Notes: generated by a model from the sequence alone, not told the origin. DNA of 64,000 nt from Corallincola holothuriorum (GCF_003336225.1 NZ_QPID01000006.1:230207-294206), one strand, 5' to 3'; counted from the first letter of the stretch, positions 53,653 through 62,627 are shown. Program-made: numbers and translations.

Positions 53653-53830
53653 AAAGCCAGATACCGAGCGAAACGCTAAAAGCCCCCTCATCTCAATCTT
53701 CTCCCTCGGGGAGAAGAGGCTAAAAACAAGGGAGCGATAATTACCGTGCCACCTCCACACGACGAAATAGTGGCCAATTAAGACGATACAATTCTTAGTT
53801 CCCTCTCCAAGGGGAGAGGGCTTTTGTCTT
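53653..53830. repeat. Palindrome-rich intergenic repeat, rest of unit B
   Basis: Continuation of the second tandem unit after the IS, with the same landmarks as 52210-52380 (AGATACCGAGCGAAACGCTA, GGGGAGAAGAGG, CTCTCCAAGGGGAGAGGG). The two units differ at scattered bases, so they are old relative to the IS insertion. Confidence 0.75.
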
Positions 53831-53852
53831 TGCGTTTACAGGGAAAGAATTA

Positions 53853-54731
53853 CTATGCCCGCATTGCGCTCGGAGAGCGATTGAAGTGGCGCTTAAACTC
53901 GCGGCTGAATTGGGAAGGGCTAGTGTAACCAACCAGTCGCGCAGCGTCATTGGCGCGTTTTCCTTCGAGCAGGATCAGTTCCTTTGCCTTCACTAAGCGC
54001 ACTTTCTTTAAGTATTGCAGTGGTGATTCCAAGGTGACTTGGCGGAACGCACGATGAAACGCAGATACGCTCATGTTGGCTTCATCTGCGAGGTGATCGA
54101 TGGTGATCGGTGCTGCGTAATCACTGTGTACACGATTTAGGGCTTTGGCGATGCGAGCGTAATGGCCGTCCTGCTGCGCGAGTCCAAACAGGGTGTTGCC
54201 CTGTGGTCCCATCAATACGCGATAGATGATCTCCTCCAGCAGATGTTGGCCTAATACTGCACTATCTAAAGGGCAAGCCATCGCTGTGAGCAATCGCTCT
54301 ACTGATAGCTCCATTGCGGGATCTAAAGCCACTGAATGGACGCCGCGGCTTGGTGTATTTAGGCCGTCGTTTGCAGTTGTCTGTTGTTCAATTAGGCCCA
54401 CCAGTTTATGGAGTACTGCAGGCTCAATATCGATGACTAAACCGAGAATGGGTTTATCCCCATCAGTGAAGGCTTCGCACTCCAGCGGCAGGGGCACGCC
54501 AAGTACCAGATAGTCACCAGCGCCGTAGCCAACGCTATGCTCGCCTAAATGGATCAACTTACGACCCTGACCTATGATGATTATCCCGGATTGGTAAAGC
54601 AGCGGCTGCCTGGCGCTACTGTGCGGGGCGCGGTAAAAACGCACGCCTGGAATCCCTGTTTCTTTAATGCCATCGAGATGATCGAGCTGCTGCGCTTCGA
54701 CGTAATGATTCATCAGTGTCGCGATCGACAT
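53853..54731 (-). CDS. yqhC: AraC-family regulator (YqhC-like)
   Basis: A 292-residue regulator. An N-terminal AraC-type domain (about 15-150; GVRFYRAPHSSARQPLLYQS, YLVLGVPLPLECEAF) is followed by two helix-turn-helix units (about 195-292; ITIDHLADEANMSVSAFHRA and KRANDAARLVGYTSPSQFSREFKRHF). I start it at ATG 54731; a TTG seven codons upstream (54752) is possible but lacks a ribosome site. It is divergent from the YqhD-like dehydrogenase gene, the same arrangement as yqhC-yqhD in E. coli, where YqhC activates yqhD in response to aldehydes. Named by that synteny. Confidence 0.82.
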   Translation of the reverse strand: MSIATLMNHYVEAQQLDHLDGIKETGIPGVRFYRAPHSSARQPLLYQSGIIIIGQGRKLIHLGEHSVGYGAGDYLVLGVPLPLECEAFTDGDKPILGLVIDIEPAVLHKLVGLIEQQTTANDGLNTPSRGVHSVALDPAMELSVERLLTAMACPLDSAVLGQHLLEEIIYRVLMGPQGNTLFGLAQQDGHYARIAKALNRVHSDYAAPITIDHLADEANMSVSAFHRAFRQVTLESPLQYLKKVRLVKAKELILLEGKRANDAARLVGYTSPSQFSREFKRHFNRSPSAMRA

Positions 54732-54927
54732 AGGGATAACCTGTACAGACAATTTGAAAGAGAGAATAAATCACCTGATAGAATTAGGCAAGATAAAGGC
54801 AGTAATCGACCTTTTTGGTTACACCTGTTAATACTATTATGCTAGTCACAAGTTTATTGATGGAGCGATGGTTGTCGCTTCGTTGAGTCCGTGTTGTTAA
54901 AGAATTTAAAAATTAAGGGTGAATTCA

Positions 54928-56076
54928 ATGCAATTTTCTTATGTTAATCCAACACAGATCCAGTTCGGTCAGGGTCAGATTGCTTCTATTAGTGGATTGA
55001 TCCCGAAACAGCAGAAAGTGCTGGTGATTTATGGTGGTGGCTCAATTAAGAGCAACGGCGTTTATGAGCAAGTGGGCGCGGCATTAGAAGGGTATGACTG
55101 GCTAGAATTTTCTGGGGTTGAAGCCAACCCAACGGCGGAGACACTGAATAAAGCAGTGGCTATCGTGAAGGAGCAGGGCGTTGACTATATTCTCGCTGTC
55201 GGCGGTGGCTCGGTGATAGATGGCTCTAAATATGTCGCCGCAGCGGCGTTATATGAAGGCGACGGTTGGGACATCCTTGAGGGTAAGCATCAGGTGACAG
55301 AGGCTGTACCATTGGCGGCGATCTTAACCTTGCCAGCGACAGGCTCAGAATCAAATATGGGCGCCGTGATCACTAAAGCCGCGACGCAAACCAAACTGGC
55401 CTTTTTGGCACCTGCGGTACAACCCAAGTTTGCCGTAATGGACCCTGATGTAATGAAGACATTGCCTGAGCGCCAATTGGCTAACGGTATCGTTGATGCG
55501 TGGGTGCATACTTGTGAGCAGTATTTGACCTTTCCGGCAGATGCGATGGTGCAGGATGGTTACGCAGAAGCCTTATTAAAGAATCTGAGGGTGTTAGCCT
55601 CGCAATTTGCCGATCGTGATAACGATAGCTGGCGTGCAAATTTGATGTGGACTGCTAACCAAGCGCTGAATGGCTTGATTGGTGCCGGTGTGGCACAGGA
55701 TTGGGCGACGCACATGATAGGTCACGAGTTGACCGCTTTGTATGGCGTTGATCATGCTCGTTCGCTGGCGATTGTGCAGCCATCTTTGTTACGTAACCAG
55801 ATGGCCGATAAAAAGGCCAAGCTGGAGCAGATGGGGCGTAATGTGTTCGGTTTGGATGCTGGTGATGACTTGGCAGAGCGGACCGTGCAAGCGATAGAAG
55901 CCTTCTATCACAGCTTAGATGTGCCAACCCAGCTGACCGAGCATGGCGCGGATAAAGCCGCCGCCATCAGCAGCATTGTTGGTAACCTGGAAAGCCACGG
56001 TATGACTGCACTGGGCGAACATCAGAAAATCAGCCTTGAACAGAGCCGTGAATTATTGGAGCAAGCGGTCGCGTAG
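54928..56076 (+). CDS. yqhD: NADPH-dependent aldehyde reductase / iron-type alcohol dehydrogenase (YqhD-like)
   Basis: A 382-residue group III metal-dependent alcohol dehydrogenase. The start at 54928 (MQFSYVNPTQIQFGQG) follows AAGGGTG; a GTG three codons upstream is less likely. Family motifs include the coenzyme-binding YGGGSIKSNG, LAVGGGSVIDGSK, LPATGSESNMGAVI and the metal site with D193-region NGIVDAWVHTCEQY, QDWATHMIGHELTALYGVDH. It tracks E. coli YqhD along its length. It reduces short and reactive aldehydes, fitting the neighbouring YqhC-like activator. A strong terminator follows. Confidence 0.93.
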   Translation: MQFSYVNPTQIQFGQGQIASISGLIPKQQKVLVIYGGGSIKSNGVYEQVGAALEGYDWLEFSGVEANPTAETLNKAVAIVKEQGVDYILAVGGGSVIDGSKYVAAAALYEGDGWDILEGKHQVTEAVPLAAILTLPATGSESNMGAVITKAATQTKLAFLAPAVQPKFAVMDPDVMKTLPERQLANGIVDAWVHTCEQYLTFPADAMVQDGYAEALLKNLRVLASQFADRDNDSWRANLMWTANQALNGLIGAGVAQDWATHMIGHELTALYGVDHARSLAIVQPSLLRNQMADKKAKLEQMGRNVFGLDAGDDLAERTVQAIEAFYHSLDVPTQLTEHGADKAAAISSIVGNLESHGMTALGEHQKISLEQSRELLEQAVA

Positions 56077-56105
56077 TTTGCTGAGAAGTGAAGACAATTA
56101 AGAGC

Positions 56106-56140
56106 ATTAAAAAACGAGGCTCTAAGCCTCGTTTTTTAAT
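56106..56140. terminator. Terminator between yqhD and the VOC gene
   Basis: ATTAAAAAACGAGGCT and AGCCTCGTTTTTTAAT form a near-perfect 16-bp stem. It is symmetric, so it serves both yqhD and the convergent minus-strand gene. Confidence 0.93.
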
Positions 56141-56161
56141 TAGTTAGAAGAAGAAAAAATG

Positions 56162-56554
56162 CTAAGCCGTTATCTCAATCCGATTGTTTTCTGGATCTAA
56201 CACTACGCTTTCGTAGTAACCATCGCCAGTGCGGCGGGGGCCATCCAGTACCTCGTAGCCATCAGCTTTCAGGCGCTCGGTCAGGTTGTCTACTGCATAT
56301 TCAGAGCCAACGGATATCGCCATATGAGTAAGACCCGTTGCCTGTTGATAAGGATCGTTGGTGCAGTCGGGAATACTTTTGTTTTGCATCAGTTCGATAC
56401 GAGCCTCACCATCAAAGGCGAGAAAATAGGAGCTAAAGCCTTTTGCTTCATTGGTATATTTTTGGCTGGCTGTGGCTTCGAAGTAGTCAACGTAAAAGGT
56501 TTTTAATCCCTCCAGATCTCTAGTCCAGATGGCAATGTGCTCTAGCTTTATCAT
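56162..56554 (-). CDS. VOC-family (glyoxalase-like) metalloprotein
   Basis: A 130-residue protein of the vicinal-oxygen-chelate fold: IKLEHIAIWTRDLEGLKTFY with the first His ligand, then ARIELMQN, a second half-fold LTHMAISVGSEYAVDNLTER, and the C-terminal ESVVLDPENNRIEI with Glu. It is similar in size and pattern to glyoxalase I-like and lactoylglutathione lyase family proteins, but the exact reaction is not decided by sequence. AAGG eight bases before the ATG. The small gene at 56610 lies upstream on the same strand. Confidence 0.85.
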   Translation of the reverse strand: MIKLEHIAIWTRDLEGLKTFYVDYFEATASQKYTNEAKGFSSYFLAFDGEARIELMQNKSIPDCTNDPYQQATGLTHMAISVGSEYAVDNLTERLKADGYEVLDGPRRTGDGYYESVVLDPENNRIEITA

Positions 56555-56609
56555 CGGTGACCTTTCAAGTGATAGCTCTAACTCTTATCAATATAGTAAT
56601 GCAAAACAG

Positions 56610-56813
56610 CTAGCGGATCGCCAGCGTTAACTCCTGCTGTTGGAACAGCTGTGCTAACTCTATTTCGCTGGTGACAGATTTTGCTTGCATCTCGCTAGGA
56701 TGAAAACCGCTCTGATTGGGTAGCTTTAGCGCTACGATATCGGCGAGTTTTTGTTTATCAATTTTTCCCCGTGGGTCATGGAACTGCAATATGCGGCATT
56801 TGATAGTAGCCAT
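56610..56813 (-). CDS. Small hypothetical protein (67 aa)
   Basis: A 67-residue frame, MATIKCRILQFHDPRGKIDK at the start, with AAAGG seven bases upstream. It is hydrophilic and appears to be a real small gene because of its ribosome site and lack of overlap with other genes. It lies 55 bases upstream of the VOC gene on the same strand. No family recognised. Confidence 0.5.
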   Translation of the reverse strand: MATIKCRILQFHDPRGKIDKQKLADIVALKLPNQSGFHPSEMQAKSVTSEIELAQLFQQQELTLAIR

Positions 56814-56932
56814 TCATTGCCTTTCAAATGAACTTCTTCCGCGAAGTTATACCTTTGCTTGCCATCTAAATTCGTGTAGCGACTTGGAGTGAAACAATGA
56901 GAGGTTTACGTATACGAAGTGAGTTACTGAAC

Positions 56933-56960
56933 TACCGCGGTAGATTTGACCGCGGTATTT
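56933..56960. terminator. Candidate terminator of the lipoprotein gene
   Basis: ACCGCGGT occurs twice (56933-56940 and 56950-56957), each self-complementary and also able to pair with the other, followed by ATTTT on the plus strand. It lies about 20-45 bases past the minus-strand lipoprotein stop. Strength uncertain. Confidence 0.4.
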
Positions 56961-56978
56961 TGGGGGGGCTGGTCCTAT

Positions 56979-57443
56979 TTAGCTTGCATTCTCAAATACG
57001 CTGAACCCATCTTTATCCAGTGTTATTAGATAGCCCGCGACATATTCTCCAACTGCAAACGCTTGAACTGAAATGATGTTGATGTCTGCATTCTCATAGT
57101 GTCTTTTTAGCAACTTGTATGCAGTATTACTTGCGCCTGTCATGCAGGGAAGCTCGCTCACGCCACAATCATCGGAGTGAAACATTATTAATACCGTAGT
57201 TCCTGCTTCATTGGCTCCGATCCGCATCTTATGGCCATCTATTTCAATTTCTTTGTTAGCGCCATCCCAGTTGTCGCAGCTTTTGGTGAGCTCTCCCATG
57301 CTAGAACATGTTGCCGCCGTACCATCGATTGGCTGAGTGTTCCTTGCTTCTTTTACTGAAACCCTTTGAACGGCATCAACATCAACGGATACACAACCAC
57401 TGAGTACTAGGGCGGTGAAAGAGGCCAGTATTATTGCTTTCAT
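56979..57443 (-). CDS. Small lipoprotein, unknown function
   Basis: A 154-residue lipoprotein starting MKAIILASFTALVLSGCVSV, with lipobox LSGC and AAGGAAG six bases upstream. The frame extends to 57632 but the extra N-terminus lacks support. The mature part has several cysteines (TCSSMGE, KSCDNWDG, DDCGVSELPC) and a mixed fold. No family recognised. It lies 38 bases downstream of the DUF1461-like gene on the same strand. Confidence 0.65.
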   Translation of the reverse strand: MKAIILASFTALVLSGCVSVDVDAVQRVSVKEARNTQPIDGTAATCSSMGELTKSCDNWDGANKEIEIDGHKMRIGANEAGTTVLIMFHSDDCGVSELPCMTGASNTAYKLLKRHYENADINIISVQAFAVGEYVAGYLITLDKDGFSVFENAS

Positions 57444-57481
57444 TACAACTTCCTTTTTTTGATTATCTATCTTAATGATTA

Positions 57482-58084
57482 TTATTCTGTTCTCCGGCGA
57501 GAGGAGATTCGTAACCACTGCCATATGATCAGGTTTACGAATGTTGTTGCGCAGATGATGTAGATGGTACTGACGCGAAAGAAGGTCTTCGGCATAAAGT
57601 ACCAGGAGGTGTCGGCACGGTTGTTTTTCCACATCAGGTTATCAAACAGTAACGGATGAAAAACCTCTTTCCAGAACGGGTTAAACACTGGGATCAGCAG
57701 CAGTAATGACACGACAAACAGCGTATTAAAGCGTGCGGCGGCTAACATCTGCTTCTGGTTGGCGAAGGCGAGTAGCAGGATCAACGCGATTGGTAATCCC
57801 CACACCAATTGATCGTACATCGCTCTAACTTCTTTTAGGTGTTGTCGTTCTTTAATGGTCCAGTTTCTCGGTAATCGATAACGATCATGACGCCAATATT
57901 CCACTAACTCATCAATGCGCTGATCTAACCATTCGACTCCTCTGGCGAGGCAGCGCCCGTGAAAATGGCAGGCGGTTTGGTAGCTGGTAGGGGTATAGAT
58001 CACTGATGCGAGTGCGGGATAGAAGGTCGCGTAAAACAGGCTGAGCGCCAATACGATGGTTCTTAGTCTGCTTACTAATGCCAT
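57482..58084 (-). CDS. DUF1461-like integral membrane protein
   Basis: A 200-residue membrane protein. I start it at MALVSRLRTIVLALSLFYAT (58084), with AGGAAC about ten bases upstream; the frame to 58216 would add 44 charged residues. Four hydrophobic segments lie at about 9-30, 97-112, 118-137 and 170-192. The motif FHPLLFDNLMWKNNRADTSW followed by MPKTFF resembles the conserved FH.LFF...W.....D and P..FF of DUF1461 (TIGR01906-like) proteins. Function unknown. The window between it and the zntR-like gene holds the MerR-type promoter. Confidence 0.65.
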   Translation of the reverse strand: MALVSRLRTIVLALSLFYATFYPALASVIYTPTSYQTACHFHGRCLARGVEWLDQRIDELVEYWRHDRYRLPRNWTIKERQHLKEVRAMYDQLVWGLPIALILLLAFANQKQMLAAARFNTLFVVSLLLLIPVFNPFWKEVFHPLLFDNLMWKNNRADTSWYFMPKTFFRVSTIYIICATTFVNLIIWQWLRISSRRRTE

Positions 58085-58184
58085 AAAGGGCGTGTTCCTG
58101 ACGCATATGGATCGAATAAGTGATGGCCGCAGTATATCGAGCCTTATAGCTTTGCACAGCCCAGAGTTAAAAAAATGTGAACAC

Positions 58185-58216
58185 TTGACCTTAGACCTAG
58201 CTCTAGGGTTTATCAT
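58185..58216 (+). promoter_or_regulatory. MerR-type promoter with 20-bp spacer
   Basis: TTGACC (58185-58190), a 20-base spacer carrying the imperfect dyad ACCTAG-CT-CTAGGGT, and TATCAT (58211-58216). MerR-family activators need exactly this overlong spacer, and the dyad is where the regulator binds. It drives the zntR-like gene and permease that follow. Confidence 0.75.
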
Positions 58217-58270
58217 TACGGTATAGAGATTACGAATATTTATGATCCGGTGAGATCTGAGCGAGGTTCC

Positions 58271-58699
58271 ATGTATAAGATTGGCGAGCTCTCCCGACTA
58301 ACGGGCGTGAGCAATGACACGTTACGTTATTACGAGAAGATGGAATTGATCCTGCCAGCCGATCGTACTGCAGCAGGTTACCGCCTCTATGAGCCTGCAG
58401 CCTTGGAGCGCCTGCGGTTCATTCAGCGAGCTAAAATGGTAGGTTTTACCTTGGACGGGATTAAAGAGCTACTGTCACTGCGTCTAGATAAGGCACATCA
58501 CTCTTGTGGCGAAGTGAAGCAGATGACAGAGAATAAGCTGCAAGAGATCGAACAAAAACTTACGGAACTTAAACGGATACGAGGGGCATTGCGCGTGATG
58601 AATGACGCATGTTGTGGCGGCGATGAGTCGGCAGAACATTGCACTATATTGCAAGCCCTTGAAACGGGAGAACCAGTGAAAATGGAGGCGCCATGTTAG
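58271..58699 (+). CDS. zntR: ZntR-like MerR-family metal regulator
   Basis: A 142-residue MerR-family protein: winged helix with MYKIGELSRLTGVSNDTLRY and GYRLYEPAALERLRFIQRAK, a long dimerisation helix, and a Zn-sensing tail with HSCGEV and ACCGGDESAEHC, matching ZntR's CCG..HS...C. I start it at 58271; an upstream in-frame ATG (58250) is not supported. It senses zinc and untwists its own 20-bp-spacer promoter. It overlaps the permease gene by seven bases (58693-58699), so both are co-expressed. Confidence 0.88.
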   Translation: MYKIGELSRLTGVSNDTLRYYEKMELILPADRTAAGYRLYEPAALERLRFIQRAKMVGFTLDGIKELLSLRLDKAHHSCGEVKQMTENKLQEIEQKLTELKRIRGALRVMNDACCGGDESAEHCTILQALETGEPVKMEAPC

Positions 58700-59793
58700 C
58701 TTTTTCCAATAGTTTGATGGACATTTTTATTGAGTCAGCGCCCTGGCTATTGCTTGGCTTTTTTGTGGCCGGTTTGATAAAGAGTTTTGTGCCAGCAGAT
58801 TTTATGAGCCGTCATTTAGGTGGACGGGGGATTTGGGCCACGGTTAAGGCGGCGGTGATTGGCGCACCTTTGCCTCTTTGTTCTTGTGGCGTGGTGCCTG
58901 CCGCGCTAGGGTTACGCCGCAGTGGCGCTTCGAAAAACTCGACGGTTTCATTTTTAGTCGCGACGCCCGAGACTGGTGTAGATTCTATTGCCGTAACTTA
59001 TGCATTGCTTGGTCCGGTGATGGCGATCGTGCGTCCGATTGCTGCTATTTTCAGCGGTATTTTGTCCGGTGTCTTAGTGGGTAAAGCGGAAGCCTCTGAT
59101 GGCAGTCTTGCTGCATCAGCTGATGCGGAGAAGGCAACATCCAGCTGTTGTAGTTCCCAGGGCAGTTGCAGCAGTGAGAAGCCGCGAGCTACCGAGAAGG
59201 TTTCTGTTTATCAGCGCTTGGTCGCCGGTGTTGGATTCTCTTTTCACGATATGCTCAAAGATATCGCTTTCTGGTTATTGATTGGTCTAGCTTTTGCGGC
59301 TGCTGTACAGACATGGGTACCGGCTAGTTTTCTGGCTCAGTGGGGTAGTGGATTTCTCGCTTTTGTAGTGATGGCGCTCATCGGCGTGCCTATGTATATC
59401 TGTGCCACAGCATCCACTCCGATCGCTGCAGGATTATTGCTGGCTGGGGTGTCACCTGGTGCTGTCTTGGTGTTTATGATGGTGGGACCCGCAACCAATT
59501 TGGGCACCTTAGCGATTGTCGGCAAAGAGTTAGGTAAGCGTGCTTTAGTGGCTTACCTGGGCGGCGTTGTGATCGCTAGTTTTATGTTTGGTTATCTGCT
59601 CAATATTGTGGTTGTGGCGCAAGGTTGGGATATTGCCGGTAAAGCGCATGAACATATGGCGTCAGAAGGTATGATTAGCCAATTATCTGCATTGTTGTTG
59701 GGGGCAGCCATCTTACGGCTGGTGGTTATTGAGATGAAAGCGCGTTTTTTTACGAGTAATCGAAAACAGAGCTGTTGCCATACTGAGCAGTAG
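58693..59793 (+). CDS. SO_0444-type Cu/Zn efflux permease
   Basis: A 366-residue predicted permease (DUF318/YraQ-like) with two sets of hydrophobic helices. The first has PWLLLGFFVAGLIKSFVP and IGAPLPLCSCGVVPAALGLR, with the signature LCSCG. The second has IGVPMYICATASTPIAAGLL and GPATNLGTLAIVGKEL. Between them a cysteine-rich cytoplasmic loop (SSCCSSQGSCSSEKP) likely binds soft metal ions, and the C-terminus has a CCH. This is the SO_0444 family of Cu/Zn export permeases. It is coupled to and controlled by the zntR-like gene, so export of Zn or Cu is the natural guess. Confidence 0.88.
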   Translation: MLAFSNSLMDIFIESAPWLLLGFFVAGLIKSFVPADFMSRHLGGRGIWATVKAAVIGAPLPLCSCGVVPAALGLRRSGASKNSTVSFLVATPETGVDSIAVTYALLGPVMAIVRPIAAIFSGILSGVLVGKAEASDGSLAASADAEKATSSCCSSQGSCSSEKPRATEKVSVYQRLVAGVGFSFHDMLKDIAFWLLIGLAFAAAVQTWVPASFLAQWGSGFLAFVVMALIGVPMYICATASTPIAAGLLLAGVSPGAVLVFMMVGPATNLGTLAIVGKELGKRALVAYLGGVVIASFMFGYLLNIVVVAQGWDIAGKAHEHMASEGMISQLSALLLGAAILRLVVIEMKARFFTSNRKQSCCHTEQ

Positions 59794-60067
59794 GTAGAAG
59801 CAGACACTGGCTGCGGGCCGGGAACGGTTAGCAGCGAAACGTCACCGTGAAATTTATTTCATACATGGTGATATCGAACAGTTGTTATAGGTTGTACGGC
59901 TCTTGTTTTGAATCACGACAATGCAGAAATAGCTTTATAAAAAGCCTTAGATATCTGTTCGATTTATCTCTCAACTTTTAATATTTTCAATTAGTTATGG
60001 CTAATGTCGTGTTGCCCTGAGCGGTTGTTCTGTTTAATATCTTTCATTATATCTAATTCTAGAAATA

Positions 60068-62329
60068 ATGAGTGATATGAGCACAAGGATGTCCTACCGA
60101 AAAAATGGCTTAGCGGTGACGCTGGCGTTTATCTTAAGTGCGTGTGGTGGATCGGATGGTGGAACCTCTATAGATCTCACTAACCCAGAGACGATCATAC
60201 CGGAAGCACCGGAAGTACCGGAAGTACCGGAAGAGCCGGAAGCACCGGAAGTACCGGAAGAGCCGGAAGCACCGGAAGCACCGGAAGTACCGGAAGCACC
60301 GGAAGCACCGAAAGTGCCGGAAGTGCCGGAAGTGCCGGAAGCACCAGAAGTACCGGAAGTACCGGAAGTACCTTCTCAGCCTGAGCTTTCGCCCAAGCCA
60401 ATCGATGCGATCTTAGTAAAATCAATACAATTTAAATCATCTAAAGACACTACTCGCGAGATCTTGCCCGGTACAATTGTCACTGTTGTCACAGACAAGC
60501 TAGGACCGCGCGAACAAGCGGCACCTAAGCTGTTTGACCTCGGTGGTACAGCTTGGCAGAACGGTGTAGCGATGCCTGTTGGTTATAGTGAATCTCCGGT
60601 CGAGTGTAACGATTTTCGAGACGATTTTTTGCAAGCTGGAGAATACTTTATTGGCGTAAATGAATCGGTATATGGTAAGTCGTCTAACTGCTCATTCAAC
60701 GGGCACCCACCTATTTTTTCTCAACTACCCGCCCCCCGATTTGAAGGGTTTATGCAACCGACCGCGATTTATCGGATGAATCGCCATAAAAGCTTTTTAG
60801 GGTGGCCACATGCGATGGGGGAATCTGGCGTTGGGGCTGATACCTTGGCCAGCGGCCGGAGTGTACATATCAACTATATGTATCGGTCTAACGTTGATCA
60901 GTTGCAGTACTATCGCTTTGAGCTAGAAGGGAATGATAGTGGCGATTTGATCACTGCAACTGATGACTACTGGACGCTGGGTGAATCGGTAGTCATTGAT
61001 GATGGTGAACGCCAAGTCACCGCTAAGGTATTGGATTTTAATTCGACTTATGGTCACTTGCATGTGGCGGTTGATGTCTTAGGTCAAGGTAGGCTGCTGG
61101 AACATAGCGGCACCATAACAGGCGAAGAATCCGGGGAACAGCTACGATATACAAAAAGATTAGTACCTGGCAGTAATAAGTATCTCCGCATTTGGGATGA
61201 GCAACAGGATCCCGTGTTTCGTTCTAGCTTAACCGGCACCGAAGGCCTTTATGGCGGTGGTGGAGACAGTGATAGATACCCAAAGCTCTTTTTATCTAAG
61301 GCAGATCAAGCTTGGCATAATATTATGTATTTGGCTGATTTAGATAATAAACGCCTGAAAGCATTTGTTGATGGCGTGGTTATTTATGATGTTGAGGCTC
61401 CTCTTGCAGATGTTCAACCTGATGCTTCTCCAACGATTGCACTATTGGGTGTTGATAACAATGCCTCTAGCCAAGATGGTTACGAGTTTATGCGAGTGCA
61501 GACGGCTGAAATATATGTTTCTCGTGATAAGCAAGCTGTATTTATCGGCAACCACGGTGATATCTATCAAGTGAGTAACTTATGTGCTCAATACATTACC
61601 GAGTGGGATGAGCAACTTAATGAGTACAGTTTTAATTATCGTGATTGTGGTATCGATCCTGACTCAGCTTACCTGTTTATGTTGAATGACCAACTGGTGA
61701 TGCATGAATACGGCTACAGCTTGAAAGATGGCATGCGCTACCAACCTACGGAACGTTATTGGCCTAAGCTTGATGGTCGAAATGACATGCTCGGTTTTGC
61801 TGACAGATTCACCTTTAGCGAAAGTGCGTGGTATTACGATGGCAAGATAAAACCTGTTGCGGGTTATGAAGGCGACTTTGTGCTTGCAGCTTACAGTGCA
61901 GCATCGCGTATGCGCATTAATGATGACAATACGGTGACGGTCCATCGCCATACTAGCAATGACGTTTTATCAGATAAAATCCGCACTGGTGAATGGTGGC
62001 GCTTTAGGTTTGAGTCGTCTGTAAACTCAGGACTAATACTGAAGGTGGCATATGCAGATGGTGATAGCGATACAATTCAGATTTCTGAAACTCCAGTGAC
62101 AGGCTTTTATTTTGATCGAATTGGAGTGCAGCCCAATCGTGATTACCACCGACTTGATGGCATCGCTGATCTTGATATTAACGGTGAGCACTTTTATTCG
62201 CTGAATGATGCACGCTCTTGGAGTGGCTCCACCTCCAAAGATGAGATTGGAAACATAGACTTGTACTACAATAAGTTGGAGCCAGAGAGCCAAGGGTATG
62301 GCCGTATTCCAATACTTGAATTCGATTAA
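60068..62329 (+). CDS. Large lipoprotein with P-E-x repeat stalk
   Basis: A 753-residue lipoprotein: lipobox LSAC (Cys 26), then a stalk of 19 tandem PE[A/V/E] tripeptides (residues 45-101; one unit is PKV), then a large beta-rich domain (about 115-753) with Trp/Tyr/Asp-rich strands (WHNIMYLADLDNKRLKAFVD, YYFDRIG-like, GEWWRFRFES, IDLYYNKL). The second half reads like a laminin-G/concanavalin-type polysaccharide-binding or lyase module, but I cannot name it. It is probably a surface polysaccharide-degrading or -binding protein. Starts at 60068, 60077 and 60089 are all possible. A terminator follows. Confidence 0.7.
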   Translation: MSDMSTRMSYRKNGLAVTLAFILSACGGSDGGTSIDLTNPETIIPEAPEVPEVPEEPEAPEVPEEPEAPEAPEVPEAPEAPKVPEVPEVPEAPEVPEVPEVPSQPELSPKPIDAILVKSIQFKSSKDTTREILPGTIVTVVTDKLGPREQAAPKLFDLGGTAWQNGVAMPVGYSESPVECNDFRDDFLQAGEYFIGVNESVYGKSSNCSFNGHPPIFSQLPAPRFEGFMQPTAIYRMNRHKSFLGWPHAMGESGVGADTLASGRSVHINYMYRSNVDQLQYYRFELEGNDSGDLITATDDYWTLGESVVIDDGERQVTAKVLDFNSTYGHLHVAVDVLGQGRLLEHSGTITGEESGEQLRYTKRLVPGSNKYLRIWDEQQDPVFRSSLTGTEGLYGGGGDSDRYPKLFLSKADQAWHNIMYLADLDNKRLKAFVDGVVIYDVEAPLADVQPDASPTIALLGVDNNASSQDGYEFMRVQTAEIYVSRDKQAVFIGNHGDIYQVSNLCAQYITEWDEQLNEYSFNYRDCGIDPDSAYLFMLNDQLVMHEYGYSLKDGMRYQPTERYWPKLDGRNDMLGFADRFTFSESAWYYDGKIKPVAGYEGDFVLAAYSAASRMRINDDNTVTVHRHTSNDVLSDKIRTGEWWRFRFESSVNSGLILKVAYADGDSDTIQISETPVTGFYFDRIGVQPNRDYHRLDGIADLDINGEHFYSLNDARSWSGSTSKDEIGNIDLYYNKLEPESQGYGRIPILEFD
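60200..60370 (+). repeat. In-gene 9-bp tandem repeat encoding P-E-x
   Basis: Nineteen units of about 9 bases (CCGGAAGCA, CCGGAAGTA and CCGGAAGAG variants) inside the lipoprotein gene. Units are multiples of three, so gain or loss changes stalk length without shifting the frame. The same pattern is read in reverse on the minus strand but there forms only a shadow frame. Confidence 0.9.
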
Positions 62330-62352
62330 ACTCAAGCACTAGAACATATTAG

Positions 62353-62379
62353 AAAAGCAGGGTAAATCCCTGCTTTTTT
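62353..62379 (+). terminator. Terminator of the large lipoprotein gene
   Basis: AAAAGCAGGG, a TAAA loop, TCCCTGCTTTTTT: a near-perfect stem with six T residues, 24 bases after the stop. Confidence 0.9.
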
Positions 62380-62550
62380 GTGCGTTCAAGCTGCATGCAC
62401 TAAAAAATGTAAGCCCAGAAGCAGCGACAAAGGAAGCGTTACCTGTTTTTTCATCTAATAGTAAAAAATCTTGGAATACCGGATAAACGGCTGTTAATTC
62501 GAAAGTAAGTGGTATGGCTAATGGGCTGTGAATGAATTTAATGGTGCTAG

Positions 62551-62584
62551 TAAAAAAGAAGCGGGCAGACCCGCTTCTTTTTTA
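62551..62584. terminator. Terminator of the RCC1-repeat gene
   Basis: AAAAAAGAAGCGGG, four-base loop, CCCGCTTCTTTTTT: a perfect stem with T runs on both strands, about 44 bases beyond the minus-strand gene's stop. Confidence 0.9.
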
Positions 62585-62627
62585 GAGATTGGTGGCGAAA
62601 ATGGATATCGCGCACCTGTTGCAAAGC

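Noticed and set aside
60200-60370. Possible CRISPR-like array
   Set aside because: Repeats are 9 bp, contiguous without spacers, and in frame within a gene.
60195-60425. Minus-strand frame of repeated LPVLPVLPA
   Set aside because: It is just the reverse reading of the P-E-x repeat in the lipoprotein gene.
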